In this document: positions 1 through 10,599 of the stretch, piece by piece
Layout of the letters: the number at the start of each line of letters is the position of its first letter
How positions within the stretch are numbered: the first letter of the stretch is position 1
Origin: Crocodylus rhombifer
Taxonomy: Eukaryota > Chordata > Crocodylia > Crocodylidae
Assembly (NCBI GenBank): GCA_038503035.1
Contig: JAVSML010018942.1
Coordinates: forward strand, 1-64,000
Length of the DNA: 64,000 nucleotides
Direction: 5' to 3'
Made by a program: the position numbers and the translations under genes
Notes under the pieces: generated by a model
Databases searched by the model: none
What the model saw: only the letters and a program-made list of their open reading frames with translations
Told to the model about the DNA's origin: nothing

Positions 1-1464
1 CCCCCTTCTGGTCATGTGACCAGCCTGGTTGCCCCAGCAACCAGCACCTGAGCTGCCCTGGAGATTGGCAGCTACCCTTCTCCAGTTCTAGGAACAGGGC
101 ACCTAAGTGCTCCTGTGACAATGTGTCTGTCCTTGCCTCTGCCTTCCCAGGTCTGTGCATGCAGGGTGCTGGCCAGCCAGGTCCTGTCTTGTAAACTTGG
201 GTGGGAGCCAGTAGGCAAAATGAGCCACTGGCTGTAGAGGACAGATGCCACTGCAGCAGTTGGAGGTTTCCTTGCTCCTTACAGAGACTGCCGCAGGACA
301 AAGGAAAGTGGGCGCTGTCATCAGTGTTGCTTTGCACGTGGACTGGATGGGAGGCTGACAGCCCAGCAACACAGCAAGTTCCCCCACCCATGCTGTGTGC
401 TGGGCCTTCTCTACCAACATTTGGTTTCTCTCTCCTCCTCCTCTTACATTCCCTTTTTCTTTTTTCCAGATTCTCCCCATCACATTCCTTTCCTTTGCTT
501 TCCTCCCTAACTTCTTGCTCCTTCTATCTTTTCCCTTTGCCTGCTTTCCTGTTGGCTGCATATGCATAGTGTTGTTCCCATATTTTTTCTGTTATGTTCC
601 AAAGTCTCATCTCTGACTTTTTTCTGGGTGGGGGCAGAGGGATGCCATTTTTTTTAGAGCAGCATTACTTCTTGTTGATGTTGCAGTCAGAGGACTCTAT
701 GTGATACATTGACAGTAATAGAATATAGCGGCCATTTTGTTCACTTGAAAACAATGATCATGAGGTTATGGGAAACTGAACAATAATATTAATAAACCAG
801 ATGAAACTTGCAATTAAAAGTCAACACCTCTTTACTGTTCCAGCTGTATAAATTCTTCCAGTTGTTGGCTGTTGACAAAGGAGCCCCTTAATGTTCATGC
901 AGCACTTTTTACTTCTCTTCAAGTTTCAGTGTTTCATGTTGGAACTAGTGCAAAACCGGAAAGCAAAACTCAACCAGATCTGCTCAGATTTGCCTGGTTT
1001 CAGGTTAAATGATACAAAACCTCTGAGTTCAGCATCATTTACACCCAAACTCATAAATCTGCTCACACTCAATCAACCTAGGATCAAGGATAAAGTTTTT
1101 AGAGGGCCCAGAACTGGAGTTCATAACAAAACCTGTCACCAGGTTTGGGTTTCTTTACTTACAATCTGTGCAGTTCTATTTCACAGCATCCATGAAAATG
1201 AGAGTCTAGCCAAAAGACAAGTAGCCAAATCAGGAAATGACCAGAATATGGGCTTGCATTACATCAATGGTAAAATAACATGATTGTTTGTTGATGATTA
1301 CTTTGTCAGAACATGTTTTAAGTGGTGTTTAAAATTAAAACTAGGCCAAAATATCTGTTTCACAAGATGATATACAAATACGTTTCAAAAAAGGAAAAAA
1401 AGATTTTCAGGTCACTAAATGTTGACAGACCGTGTTACTTTTACAAACACATCTCACTATACAA
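1..1464. other. Non-coding stretch, no gene recognised
   Basis: I see no convincing exon here. The first 60 bases contain two short palindromes (GGTCATGTGACC and GGTTGCCCCAGCAACC), and about 415-545 is a strongly pyrimidine-rich tract. Open frames in this stretch are short, overlap on both strands and match no family I recognise. From the + strand HGSNAT-family exons at 9.1 kb, this is most likely intron of that gene or intergenic DNA. Confidence 0.6.
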
Positions 1465-2272
1465 TAGGGGTGTGCGAAACAGGCCATATTTGATTTGGAT
1501 TCGAATTCAGCCGGAACTGGGGACAGTGATTTGATTAGTTGATTTGGATCACTGTCCCCAATTCAATATGGCTGAATCTGAATCTGAAGATTTGATGCAG
1601 ATTCGGTGAATCAGTGATTCAGACATAGTCACAGCTTTAAATGTTTTTTCTACTTGCCTTCAGGTACCACTGTGGCTCATGAACGCTGCAATGCTGGGGT
1701 GGATGGAGCATCCCACAGGAGCATGGGGGGCCCCCTGCATGCTTGGCGGCGAACCCGGAAATGGACCAGAAGTATTTCTGGTCTACTTCCAGATCTGCTG
1801 GGAGTGTGCAGGGGCCCTCCACATTCCCTCAGCTCAGTGACTGGCCATGGGGAACCCTGTGTTCTCCCCCCACAGACCCAGGAGCCACCAGTTCACCAGT
1901 TGCCAAGTCAAGGAGGGGGTGTGTGGGGGGTGGACCAGCACACTGTCCAGCAGACCTGGAAGTGGACTGGAAGTGCTTCTGGTCCACTTCCAGGTCTGCT
2001 GCTGAGTACGCTGGGGAGTCCCCCCATGCTTCTGTGGGAGACTCCATGCACCTCAGCATTCACAAGCCACCTGCTACCTTGAGGTATGTAGAAGAAACAT
2101 TTAAGCTGTGTCTATGTCCAAATTGCCGAATCTTTCCAAATCTCTCTGAATTGATTTAGAGGGTTCCGATTAGATTCAGAGAGATTAAAGGGTCCTCTGA
2201 TTCAATTCGGCCACCGAATTGGGTCGAATCTCCACTGAACCTAATCAAGGACCGAAGCTTCGCATAGCCTTA
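1465..2272. mobile_element. Non-autonomous DNA transposon, hAT-like (about 0.8 kb)
   Basis: The left edge reads TAGGGGTGTGCGAA and the right edge TTCGCATAGCCTTA, which are imperfect inverted repeats. The outer parts are rich in GATTTGGATTCGAAT-like and GATTCAGA-like words, arranged in opposite orientation at the two ends. The GC-rich core holds two imperfect copies of a block resembling GGAAGTGGACTGGAAGTG, each followed by a partly complementary CTGGTCCACTTCC-like word. Flanking octamers (CTATACAA and CTATTATA) agree at only five of eight positions, so an 8-bp target duplication is possible but weak. Open frames inside are by-products of the repeat structure; no transposase is visible. Confidence 0.6.
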
Positions 2273-2324
2273 CTATTATAAAGAAACTTCCATTTTTTTC
2301 TGAGAATTTTTCCCTTTAAACTAC

Positions 2325-2890
2325 CTGTGTCATGCACACACCCAAACTTACATGCCTCTCCGGTGATGGGGAGAGGAGGGCGAGCTGCTGGCAGGCGAAG
2401 CAGTCCCTGGGCTGTGGGTGGGGGGCTGGTGCTTCCCTCTGCAACAGTGGCAGCCCCACCTCAGGCGGCAGCCACCTGCAGGCACCCAGCTCAAGCAGTC
2501 CCAGGGGGCACCACAGCCATGGAGGGAAGCACTGGGCCCCCGCGAAGGTCAGGCAGGCAGGCTCCAGGGGAAGGGGAAAAAAAGCCTGTATGGGCTTCCT
2601 GCAGACCCCCTGAGCTTCATGGAGCCCGGTGCCTCATTCCACAGCTGTAGGGCAGCAAACTAAAACTCCTTGGAGGAGTTTTAGTTTGCAGTACCCCAAG
2701 TCATTTAAGGCACATTACACCACCGAATTTGCTACAGTGGCTGGAATTACAGAGCAATACGCTGACATGTGCAAACACCAACATCATTAAAGCAGTGCAA
2801 AAGCATTTAACCTGCTTAACTGTAATGCGCACATGCCCCTCGTTTCGTCTACACATGGCCAATGATACCAAAACAGAATTCACAGTCTAC
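2325..2890. repeat. Dispersed repeat family B, copy 1, with perfect hairpin
   Basis: A GC-rich segment (about 2340-2645) is followed by a perfect hairpin near 2657-2690, with arms GCAAACTAAAACTCC and GGAGTTTTAGTTTGC around a TTGGA-like loop. About 110 bases with words such as GTCATTTAAGGCACATTA follow. The same order of blocks is found inverted at 60.3-60.9 kb, including the hairpin, which defines a repeat family. No coding capacity is credible. It is probably a non-autonomous DNA element, but the ends and target duplication could not be fixed by eye. Confidence 0.7.
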
Positions 2891-3363
2891 AGAACAGTTC
2901 TGGAGCTCTCTGTGCCTGCCACAGCTGAGAAGCCAACCACTCCAGTTGGGGGCTGTGGGGTGCTGCTCTGCAGGGGGCTCAACTGGCTGGAGACTGCAGT
3001 AACAGCATATCAAAGTCAAGCATCTTTCCTTGTCCGGCTCCTCACCAGGAAAGACGGGGAAGGGAAGGGGAGGAGAGCTGGGAAGGAAGCACAGCTGAAA
3101 GCACAAATCTGCATACAGCTGACGCTGTCCCTGCCCCAGTTGGGTTTGTTGTACAGCTGCTTCTCACATCTCCTAGAAGGAGTGGTGTAATACTCCATTA
3201 TAAGATGAAGCTTTGTTTTCTCCATGATAAGTGGGGCAAAAAACTTCATCTTGGTAGTGAGTAAATACAGTATGTGCACTGTGGTACTTGATCTAAAATA
3301 TATTTCTTTTATGTTATAATAGGGCCAGGATTGTGCAATATGATAATGACCTTTAGGGGTTTC

Positions 3364-3480
3364 TTTGACATCTGATGAAGAATGTCTTGTATTCAAAAGC
3401 TTGTTGTCTAACTTTATCTTAACTACGTATTTGGTCCAATAAAAGATACCACCCTAAGAAATCTTAGCCTCTGACACCTA
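3364..3480 (+). repeat. Dispersed repeat family C, copy 1 (retroposon-tail-like)
   Basis: This block runs from a CATCTGATGAAGAATGTCTT-like start, through AAAAGCTTGTTGTCTAACTT, to GGTCCAATAAAAGATACCACC. Related blocks lie at 17215-17325 on the same strand, and at 33325-33380 and 43170-43275 on the opposite strand. The words CTGATGAAG...AAAGCTT...AATAAAAGATA resemble 3' tails of sauropsid retroposons, but I cannot name the family. Confidence 0.6.
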
Positions 3481-3559
3481 GGAAAGACCCTAAACTTGGA
3501 ATAGCTTGCAATTGGCATTTGTCTTGAGTCATTTACTCCCTAGTGGAGATGCTGTTATG

Positions 3560-3961
3560 CAGTGGTTTTCAATGGGTGTGCTGGGCCACACCAGTGTGCA
3601 GTGAAGAGCTCCCTGGTGTCCTGCAATAATTTTGGAATAATGAGGAGAAAGTTCTCCATCTCCATAGCGCTAATGAATAAGCCATGTTGATGAGATATTC
3701 ACAGAAGACTCGCGTTTCTGTTGGCTGTGGGGGAGGGAGAGAACCAGCCGAGCAGAAGGAAATTCATCTATTGCGCACGTGTTGGCTATGGGGGATACAC
3801 AGTTTGTGAGCCTCTGAACACCTATGCCATGGAATTTTGGCATGACAATGAGCTACAATGAACTCATAAGTGTGGGAATGGGGAATGCCTTAAGAGGTGT
3901 GCCACAGAACATTTTTATTAATGTAAGTGTACCTTGGCATGGAAAAGGCTGGGAAACACTG
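3560..3961. mobile_element. Short hAT-like non-autonomous element
   Basis: The left end reads CAGTGGTTTTCAA and the right end TGGGAAACACTG, the inverted-repeat style of Charlie-type hAT elements. The flanking octamers CTGTTATG and CTCTAAGG match at five of eight positions, as an old, decayed 8-bp target duplication might. The roughly 400-bp interior has no coding potential. Confidence 0.6.
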
Positions 3962-6900
3962 CTCTAAGGCACAGAAACCAGGGTTTGCTAGACCATGATG
4001 TATTTACATTTTAAAAGAAAGAGCTGTAAGAATGCCACCTTGCCAGTAAGACTATTGGGGGAAGAGAGAGAGTATATTGGATTAGTGAATCTCCATGTTT
4101 AAAAGGATTCACATTTTCTGCTGGTCTTCATTAATTCAGAAAAGTTTTCTGCACTGGTTGACAAGCAACTCTGGGGTGGGGCAGAAAGTCATATGCATAA
4201 TGTGCTCCCCTCAAGGAACCAGTAGTTGATGTATGTGAATAGCCAGGTAGGACACAGTACTTTAGCCTGCTTTGAGAGCAGGGTAGGGTCTTCAGTTTTA
4301 TCTCAGTATAGGGACAAACTGGAGTCCCTCAGATAATGAGCTAGATGGAGACTCCATTCTTGAATTTAAGATGCAGGATAAGAACAGGTTTTCTTCCTTT
4401 ATTCATTTACACTCATGTCTCTGTCTGTATCTCAGCATATGGTTATTGATTTATTATGCTTGTTCTGTTTTTAATAAATTCTTTTTTATACCTTTTTATA
4501 AACTACTTGTTGTCAGTGATGCTTGTGATTCCAGAATATTTGCTGACACAGGGTTGCCCATTCTATGGAAAGAGGTATCCATCTTTTCTGAGAGCATGAC
4601 TAGACAAGGTTGTATGATCCTTCTAGCTGTCAAGCCTCCCACCGCTTCCGCCCCCCCCCCCCCCCTTGATTGAGACAGGTAGGTCTGAGGCACCTCAGGC
4701 CAAGGAGTTGACCTTTAACACATCTTAGCTGGTTCTCAGTGGTCAAGCATCAGACAGAGAAAAGTTTGGGGCAGGGCACCCCAAAGTTGTAGAAACACCT
4801 CACAAGCATGTCTCAAAGGTGCATCCAGGTTGAAGTTGAGGGATGTCACAAATATCAACAGAATTTTAGTTCACAAATGTTGTTTTGCTTGCTTTCGCTC
4901 TTGCATGCTCACTCTCTCTCTTCCCCCTTTCCTCCCCTCCCCCAGTACAAAGAGATTTTACCAAAGACACAGAACTTTGTTCATATTCTTCATGAAGCAT
5001 GAGAAAGTGCAATGCCTGTTAATGGAAAGGTAACTAGTTTTGAACCTCTTTAGGGTTTCAAACAAGTCTGGCCATTATCTCCAGTACCTGAATTGTATAC
5101 CTAAGAGTATTGGAAGAAGCATTTGATGGTTCTAAAGAAGTGAAATCAATAGGCAACTACTTAGAGCACTGCAGTATGCAGATGATCAGCCTTGCTAAGG
5201 GGTAAACCTGTACAGAAACATCAATAACACTTGTAAAACAATGGACCTCAGTGCAAATACTTGCAGGGGAGGGAGGCCAACTCTTGTTATAAGCAAAGGG
5301 GAGAAGGGTGTTAATGTGTGCTGACAAGAAACCACTGGAGTCATTTGCACTGTTCAGATACTTTGGAAACAAGATCCAGAGTAGTGGGAAATGCTGTACT
5401 GAAATATTCACAGCGACTGACAGGATCTAGATATGTGAGGTACTTACATCCTCTCTGCCAAAACAAAACTAATGCGTTGGACAAGATTTAAGTTCTTTCA
5501 TTTCTGAAATGTGGATGAAAAGATAATGGTAGCATTTTTTTTTAAGAATGAGATATGAAAGTGAAAAGCTGTTCTGTATGTGGAGGAGTACGTTATGTAT
5601 ATTATAAATAAATAATAGTCGCATACATAAGCTTTTCTGTATTCTGCATCTGCTGCATATTATATATGTGTGCAGTATAAAGATTCTACTGGCAAAAGTC
5701 TAAGATGGCTGCATTATTTATGAGTAATGAAGCTGACTGAGTTACTGAGTATCCTAAACATTATGGAAGTAATGATGTGGTGAGTCTAAGAATATTGGTC
5801 TATATTATCCAAATTGATACCAAATGATCTAAATTGATTTTGGATTAATCTTTCTGGGTAGGTCTTTTCTTTTCTTCTGTTTTTTTGTACTCAACTTTTG
5901 AGACCCCTGATGGCACTGTATATATTATCAATACTAATTACCTCTACTTATCCATATACATACCCCATACATACATGTGGCAGTGATAACTGTGTAAAAC
6001 AATGTACTTTACACCATTCTGCCCATTTCCATGGAGACCCCTGTTAACATATCTCAAACTGAAGAATGTTAAAAATTGCTGTCAAATATATATCTATCTC
6101 AAATTGAAATATATGTGTATATATATTTGACAGCTATTTTTAACATTCTTCAGTTTGACATATGTTAATGGGGGTCTCCATGGTAATGGGCAGAATGGTG
6201 TAAAGAATGCTACATATGTATCGATCTAGAGATACATATGCACTTATTGGAAGGTTGGCTATTTATTCAACTTTCCATCTCCCTCGTGCCACTGAAGCAG
6301 TGGAAATAGAATGGGGTAGAAAATCTGACTTACAAACTCTTTCAAGTTCTGAGCAGGCCCAGAAGAGTAAATTCTACATATGAAGGAAACTTGTTTCTTT
6401 GCAAATTCTAGCCTCACTGAAAGGAAGCACACCTGGGCAACTCATGAGACATCCCATCTATTCTGGGGACATAATTTAGCCTAATCAATACATATGTGTA
6501 TGATCCCCAAATGTATCCAAACTTTTGAGATTTCCCTACCTCTAATACATACATGCTGTAGTCTAATATGCACATATATATGAGTGATACCTATTCAAAC
6601 TCATTTATTTTTTATTTTTAAATAAATGAAACCAGCCAATATTCACTCATTAGAAACAAGAATTGTCTTTAAATTTTTTTATAAATGGGGTCCTTTCTAA
6701 TTTCTCTATAACTAGAATCCTCCCATTTTCCTAAGTCTTCTGTCACCATACAGCATGTGAGTAAAAACAGTGATGGAGACTTTTTTTTCAGTTTCATTGT
6801 CAGAATCGGACAAAGACTGTTATTGAATTTGTGCCAATAAGAGGACAAATTCTTGTAGATTTCACCACATAATCCTGGTGCTTTGATCAAATGATTATTA

Positions 6901-9080
6901 CAGTTCCTTGTGAATAATTACAAAAGCTGTGAAAAAGAGAGAGAGAATTATGTGCATAAATCAAACACCGTGAGCATAAGAAATGACATCCAACAATAGT
7001 TTAGAGTATAGGATTTATAGTTTAGAGAGTATCCATCTTCCTGGCTTACAGTTCCCAAAGTAGCTTAGATCCCAATAGAGAAACACACTTTCCAGATTGT
7101 TGGCAAGATTTATTATTGACCATCATAAGAAAATGGCACTTCATTACAGCAGAAACAGTTGCACATACTATACTTAAAGTTGTACAACATTTAATTTATA
7201 TTATGTCCTTGTTAGTCAACTGTAACTTTCTAAAATTTTTACTGAAGTTTTCCAGGCTTGGTTTTTGAACAAAAATGAATATCTTTGGAAAATTTTGTCA
7301 AAAACAGTATGGTCATTTATAACGTAAAGTACAATAGATGTAAAATACATGAACTCTTCTTGAAAAGAATAAGAATATAAAATATTTATAAACTTTTTTG
7401 TTTCTGTCAGAAGCTTGTATGGTTAGCACGGAAATAGCTCTCATTGGTGACAAGTGTTTTGATTTTTTTAATATAAAATTGGGTTTTGATTTGACCAATG
7501 TATGACCTCTAGCATACCAAACTATGGAAATATTGAGTCAGATTTCTAGAAGAGGCCCCACTAGCTCTTCAAAGTATTGGCATGCATGTTTGGAGGCTTT
7601 TTTTTTTAAATATAGCAGCTAAGCTCAGCACTCAAGAGTTCCCATTGTGATTCTTGAGGCATGGGCACACAAGCAACTGTGCAGTCAAGGAAGGTTGGGT
7701 TTTCCTTTGTATTTGAAGTAAACCTCCATCATCCTCTCTTTGGAAGTACATTTGGTTGTGTGCTCCTGCTCTTAGGTTTCAGTATCCATAGTGCTCCTTT
7801 GAATGTCTGACCACTTACAATTGATGCTTACCTGGGAGGTTACCTGTTTTGAAAATCTGGGTTATCGTATGAAGCACAGGATCTGAGCCAAAAGTCTAAA
7901 TGGACCCCTTGCTCAATCCTATCAGAGATGGTAAGACATAAAATGGTTAGAGAGAGCTTCTGACTGAGGACTCTGTAAGATCTATGAAATGGGTCGCTGT
8001 TCTAATGCATCTTGCAAGATGTAGGAGGCAGACTTTATCTTGTGAAGTTCTGCCATTTGATGGTTCCTGACCTAAATGAATAATGCCATAAATATTGCTA
8101 GGAATTATGACAGAAGTCCAAAATTGCTGCTTAAGATTTCTAGGGATGTTATCTGAAAAATGATTTTGTCTGGTACAGTAATGCTTACCAAATTAAAGTA
8201 TTGTTTTTGGTGTGGCATTGAAATAAATATCAAGTTGTTAGAGCTTTTCTTCCTATCATTGCTACACTTAGGGATTTGGGAGCATTTAATTCACAGAAAT
8301 CCTGCCTCTCCCCTAGCCCTGATTCTCTCTCTCACCTTCTGGCCTCCCACTTTTTTGGCTTATAAAACTAAGGGATTGTCAAAATTCAAATGTTTCATAA
8401 AATTAGGATAGTCACTCAAAGGATGAGTTGGAATCTTTCAATGATGTTAAGAGAAGCAAGCCTCTCTGTTTTGCAAACACAGACTAAAAACCCTGGGAGA
8501 AGAATTTTGTGAGACTTCCAGTATTTCCTGCTTCTGGCCAACTGTATTGAACAGATTGTGTCATGCTATCCCTGCCCCTTGTAGTAGCTGACCCTACACT
8601 TCTGTTGCTTTCAGTGGCAGGTACAGGTGGTCATTCAAGCCAAAATCAAGCCATTTGACTTGGAATACCTAACTTTTGGAACTCAGGTTTGCTTTAATAC
8701 ATAGGGCAGAACCTACTAGCTCTTTCTGACAGAACAGTTTAAAAACTAGCACTGGGCTTGATCTTAATCTGACTTCTCCCTAAAGTTCTGAAGCTTTCAG
8801 CTCTTGGACATGACTTCAACTATTGTAATTAAGTGGAGGTCTATTTTCTTGAATGGAAGTACAGTGATTTACACCAGCTGAAAATCCAACCATTAGTGTT
8901 TTGATTTGATCCCATAGTTATTAAATCCTGTATTAATAATGAAGTTAGATATTGTTACTGTGTTCATAGTAATTCCTTTTTAGTCTACAGGAAAAAAAGA
9001 GTGTTGTAATATGAATTCTAAATATTTAGTGTCTTACTGACTTTGTAAAATTCCAACCAGATGTTTCTTTTGTTTTCCAG
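3962..9080. other. Gene-free stretch, probable intron of the HGSNAT-family gene
   Basis: AT-rich sequence upstream of the HGSNAT-family exons. It holds a 13-base C run near 4654-4666, a polypyrimidine tract near 4910-4945 and a large palindrome listed separately (6007-6205). I looked for the exons that should precede the one at 9081 (encoding the conserved loop and helix upstream of the terminal segments) and did not recognise any. The preceding intron may therefore be longer than 9 kb. This is a by-eye reading; a small exon could be missed. Confidence 0.5.
6007..6205. repeat. Long inverted repeat (foldback/MITE-like)
   Basis: The left arm (about 6007-6090) and right arm (about 6117-6205) are near-complementary over some 85 bases. 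CTTTACACCATTCTGCCCAT at the left pairs with a GGGCAGAATGGTGTAAAG-type end at the right, and AAACTGAAGAATGTTAAAAA pairs with TTTTTAACATTCTTCAGTTT. The loop is a short AT-rich sequence of about 25 bases. The structure fits a small foldback transposon or a Tc1/mariner-type MITE; no target duplication was fixed. The single-stranded form would make a strong cruciform. Confidence 0.8.
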
Positions 9081-9193
9081 GTCTCTGTCCTTTGTTACTA
9101 CACTAAGTTGTTTCTCCTTCATACTCTTAGGACTTATGTTCTATGTTATTGATGTAAAACACTGGTGGGGTGGACAGCCCTTCATATATCCAG
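9081..9193 (+). CDS. HGSNAT: HGSNAT-family N-acetyltransferase, penultimate coding exon
   Basis: The exon is bounded by a TTTTGTTTTCCAG acceptor (AG at 9079-9080) and a GTAGGA donor at 9194. It enters after two codon bases and leaves after one. It encodes 37 full codons beginning SLSFVTTLSCFSF and ending DVKHWWGGQPFIYP, with one hydrophobic helix of about 20 residues in the first half. This matches the transmembrane helix and following luminal loop near the C-terminus of heparan-alpha-glucosaminide N-acetyltransferase, the multi-pass lysosomal enzyme that moves an acetyl group from cytosolic acetyl-CoA to terminal glucosamine during heparan sulfate breakdown. The joined reading frame continues in the exon at 9952. 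Earlier exons were not recognised in this window. Differences from the mammalian sequence as I remember it are considerable, so a paralogue is possible. Confidence 0.87.
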
Positions 9194-9951
9194 GTAGGAA
9201 TTTGAACTGACTGAATTATGACAGAAGAAATACGAAGAGGAGTGGATATCAGTAGTAAGGAATCTGAGTTCATACTCAGTCCAGTTGGTGAATGAAATCT
9301 CTGTGTCTTGTTTAAAATGTCACAAGATCAGTTCCAAATTAACAGGAAGACTCTTCTATGATATATTTAGTGCTTATTAAAATAAGTGACTGATACCACT
9401 TTGGAAATGGAGTGACCATATCCAGTGGAAGTCAGGGATAAATCATTTGACATTTTGTTTAATCTTAAGTCTGGAGCCATTTGGAAAAACTTTACCTAAT
9501 TATGTGTTTGTGCAGGGATACTGGTTTGTAATTTATGAAGTTGCAATGCCAAATGAGCTCTGTCTATAGTAGGTCATAATTCAAGTGTTTGAGTGTACAG
9601 CCTACTGCTATTATCATCTGATCCCAGGAAAGTTATTGAATTTCTGATATTCAGGATGATGATCCAGGCAAGGAAAATGATCTCATTCAATTATTCTCAT
9701 TGTCCTTCAGTTTCTGGACTACTTCTTTTCTACTACCCCATTTACACACCATCCTACTGTCTTGCTTCATACCTTGCAGCTTCCAACAAGGGTACAGTCA
9801 GTTTCCTTTCTGAACCTTTATGTCTATAATCTTTCTTTTTAGAATTTAGGCCCATGACATTTGTATATGTTCATTATTTGTTATACGCAATGTTTAGCGT
9901 AAGTTTGTTGTTGGAGAAAGTGACATGTTTTCTATTCATAACTTTATGCAG

Positions 9952-10133
9952 GGATGAATTCATTCTTTGTCTATGTTGGGCACTCAATCCTGGGCAGCTA
10001 CTTCCCTTTCAACTGGGAAATGAAGTTCCCGGACTCGCACGCTGAACCTCTCTTCCAGGATCTGCTGGGCACATCTCTTTGGGTCTTTGTCGCTTATTTC
10101 CTCTACAGAAAAAAGTTCTTCTTGAAAATATAA
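9952..10133 (+). CDS. HGSNAT: HGSNAT-family N-acetyltransferase, last coding exon
   Basis: The acceptor AG is at 9950-9951. Two bases complete a glycine codon split with the previous exon; 59 codons follow from ATG at 9954 and end in TAA at 10131-10133. Visible landmarks are the MNSFFVYVGHSILGSYFPF segment (a membrane helix with the family-typical VYVGH and YFPF motifs), a polar loop with SHAEP, a second helix around LGTSLWVFVAYFLY, and a short basic tail YRKKFFLKI. The number of residues after the split glycine equals that of the human protein as I recall it, and the C-terminal YRKK-x-F-x-KI pattern is the same. The tail is expected to face the cytosol. No standard AATAAA is visible before the sequence enters a T run and an assembly gap at 10175, so the 3' UTR end is unresolved. 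Confidence 0.88.
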
Positions 10134-10174
10134 TTGTATTAATAACAGAGCACTGATTTTTATTTTTTTTTTTT

Positions 10175-10574
10175 NNNNNNNNNNNNNNNNNNNNNNNNNN
10201 NNNNNNNNNNNNNNNNNNNNNNNNNNNNNNNNNNNNNNNNNNNNNNNNNNNNNNNNNNNNNNNNNNNNNNNNNNNNNNNNNNNNNNNNNNNNNNNNNNNN
10301 NNNNNNNNNNNNNNNNNNNNNNNNNNNNNNNNNNNNNNNNNNNNNNNNNNNNNNNNNNNNNNNNNNNNNNNNNNNNNNNNNNNNNNNNNNNNNNNNNNNN
10401 NNNNNNNNNNNNNNNNNNNNNNNNNNNNNNNNNNNNNNNNNNNNNNNNNNNNNNNNNNNNNNNNNNNNNNNNNNNNNNNNNNNNNNNNNNNNNNNNNNNN
10501 NNNNNNNNNNNNNNNNNNNNNNNNNNNNNNNNNNNNNNNNNNNNNNNNNNNNNNNNNNNNNNNNNNNNNNNNNN
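10175..10574. other. Assembly gap (400 N)
   Basis: A run of 400 undetermined bases directly follows a T run and is followed by an A run of about 25 bases. The gap size is probably a scaffolding estimate. It begins 42 bases after the HGSNAT-family stop codon, so it removes most of the 3' UTR. Any open frame drawn through it is meaningless. Confidence 0.98.
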
Positions 10575-10599
10575 AAAAAAAAAAAAAAAAAAAAAAAAA

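Noticed and set aside
1654..2159. Overlapping 130-140 codon frames on both strands
   Set aside because: They lie inside a hAT-like repeat with internal inverted blocks, which produces similar frames on opposite strands.
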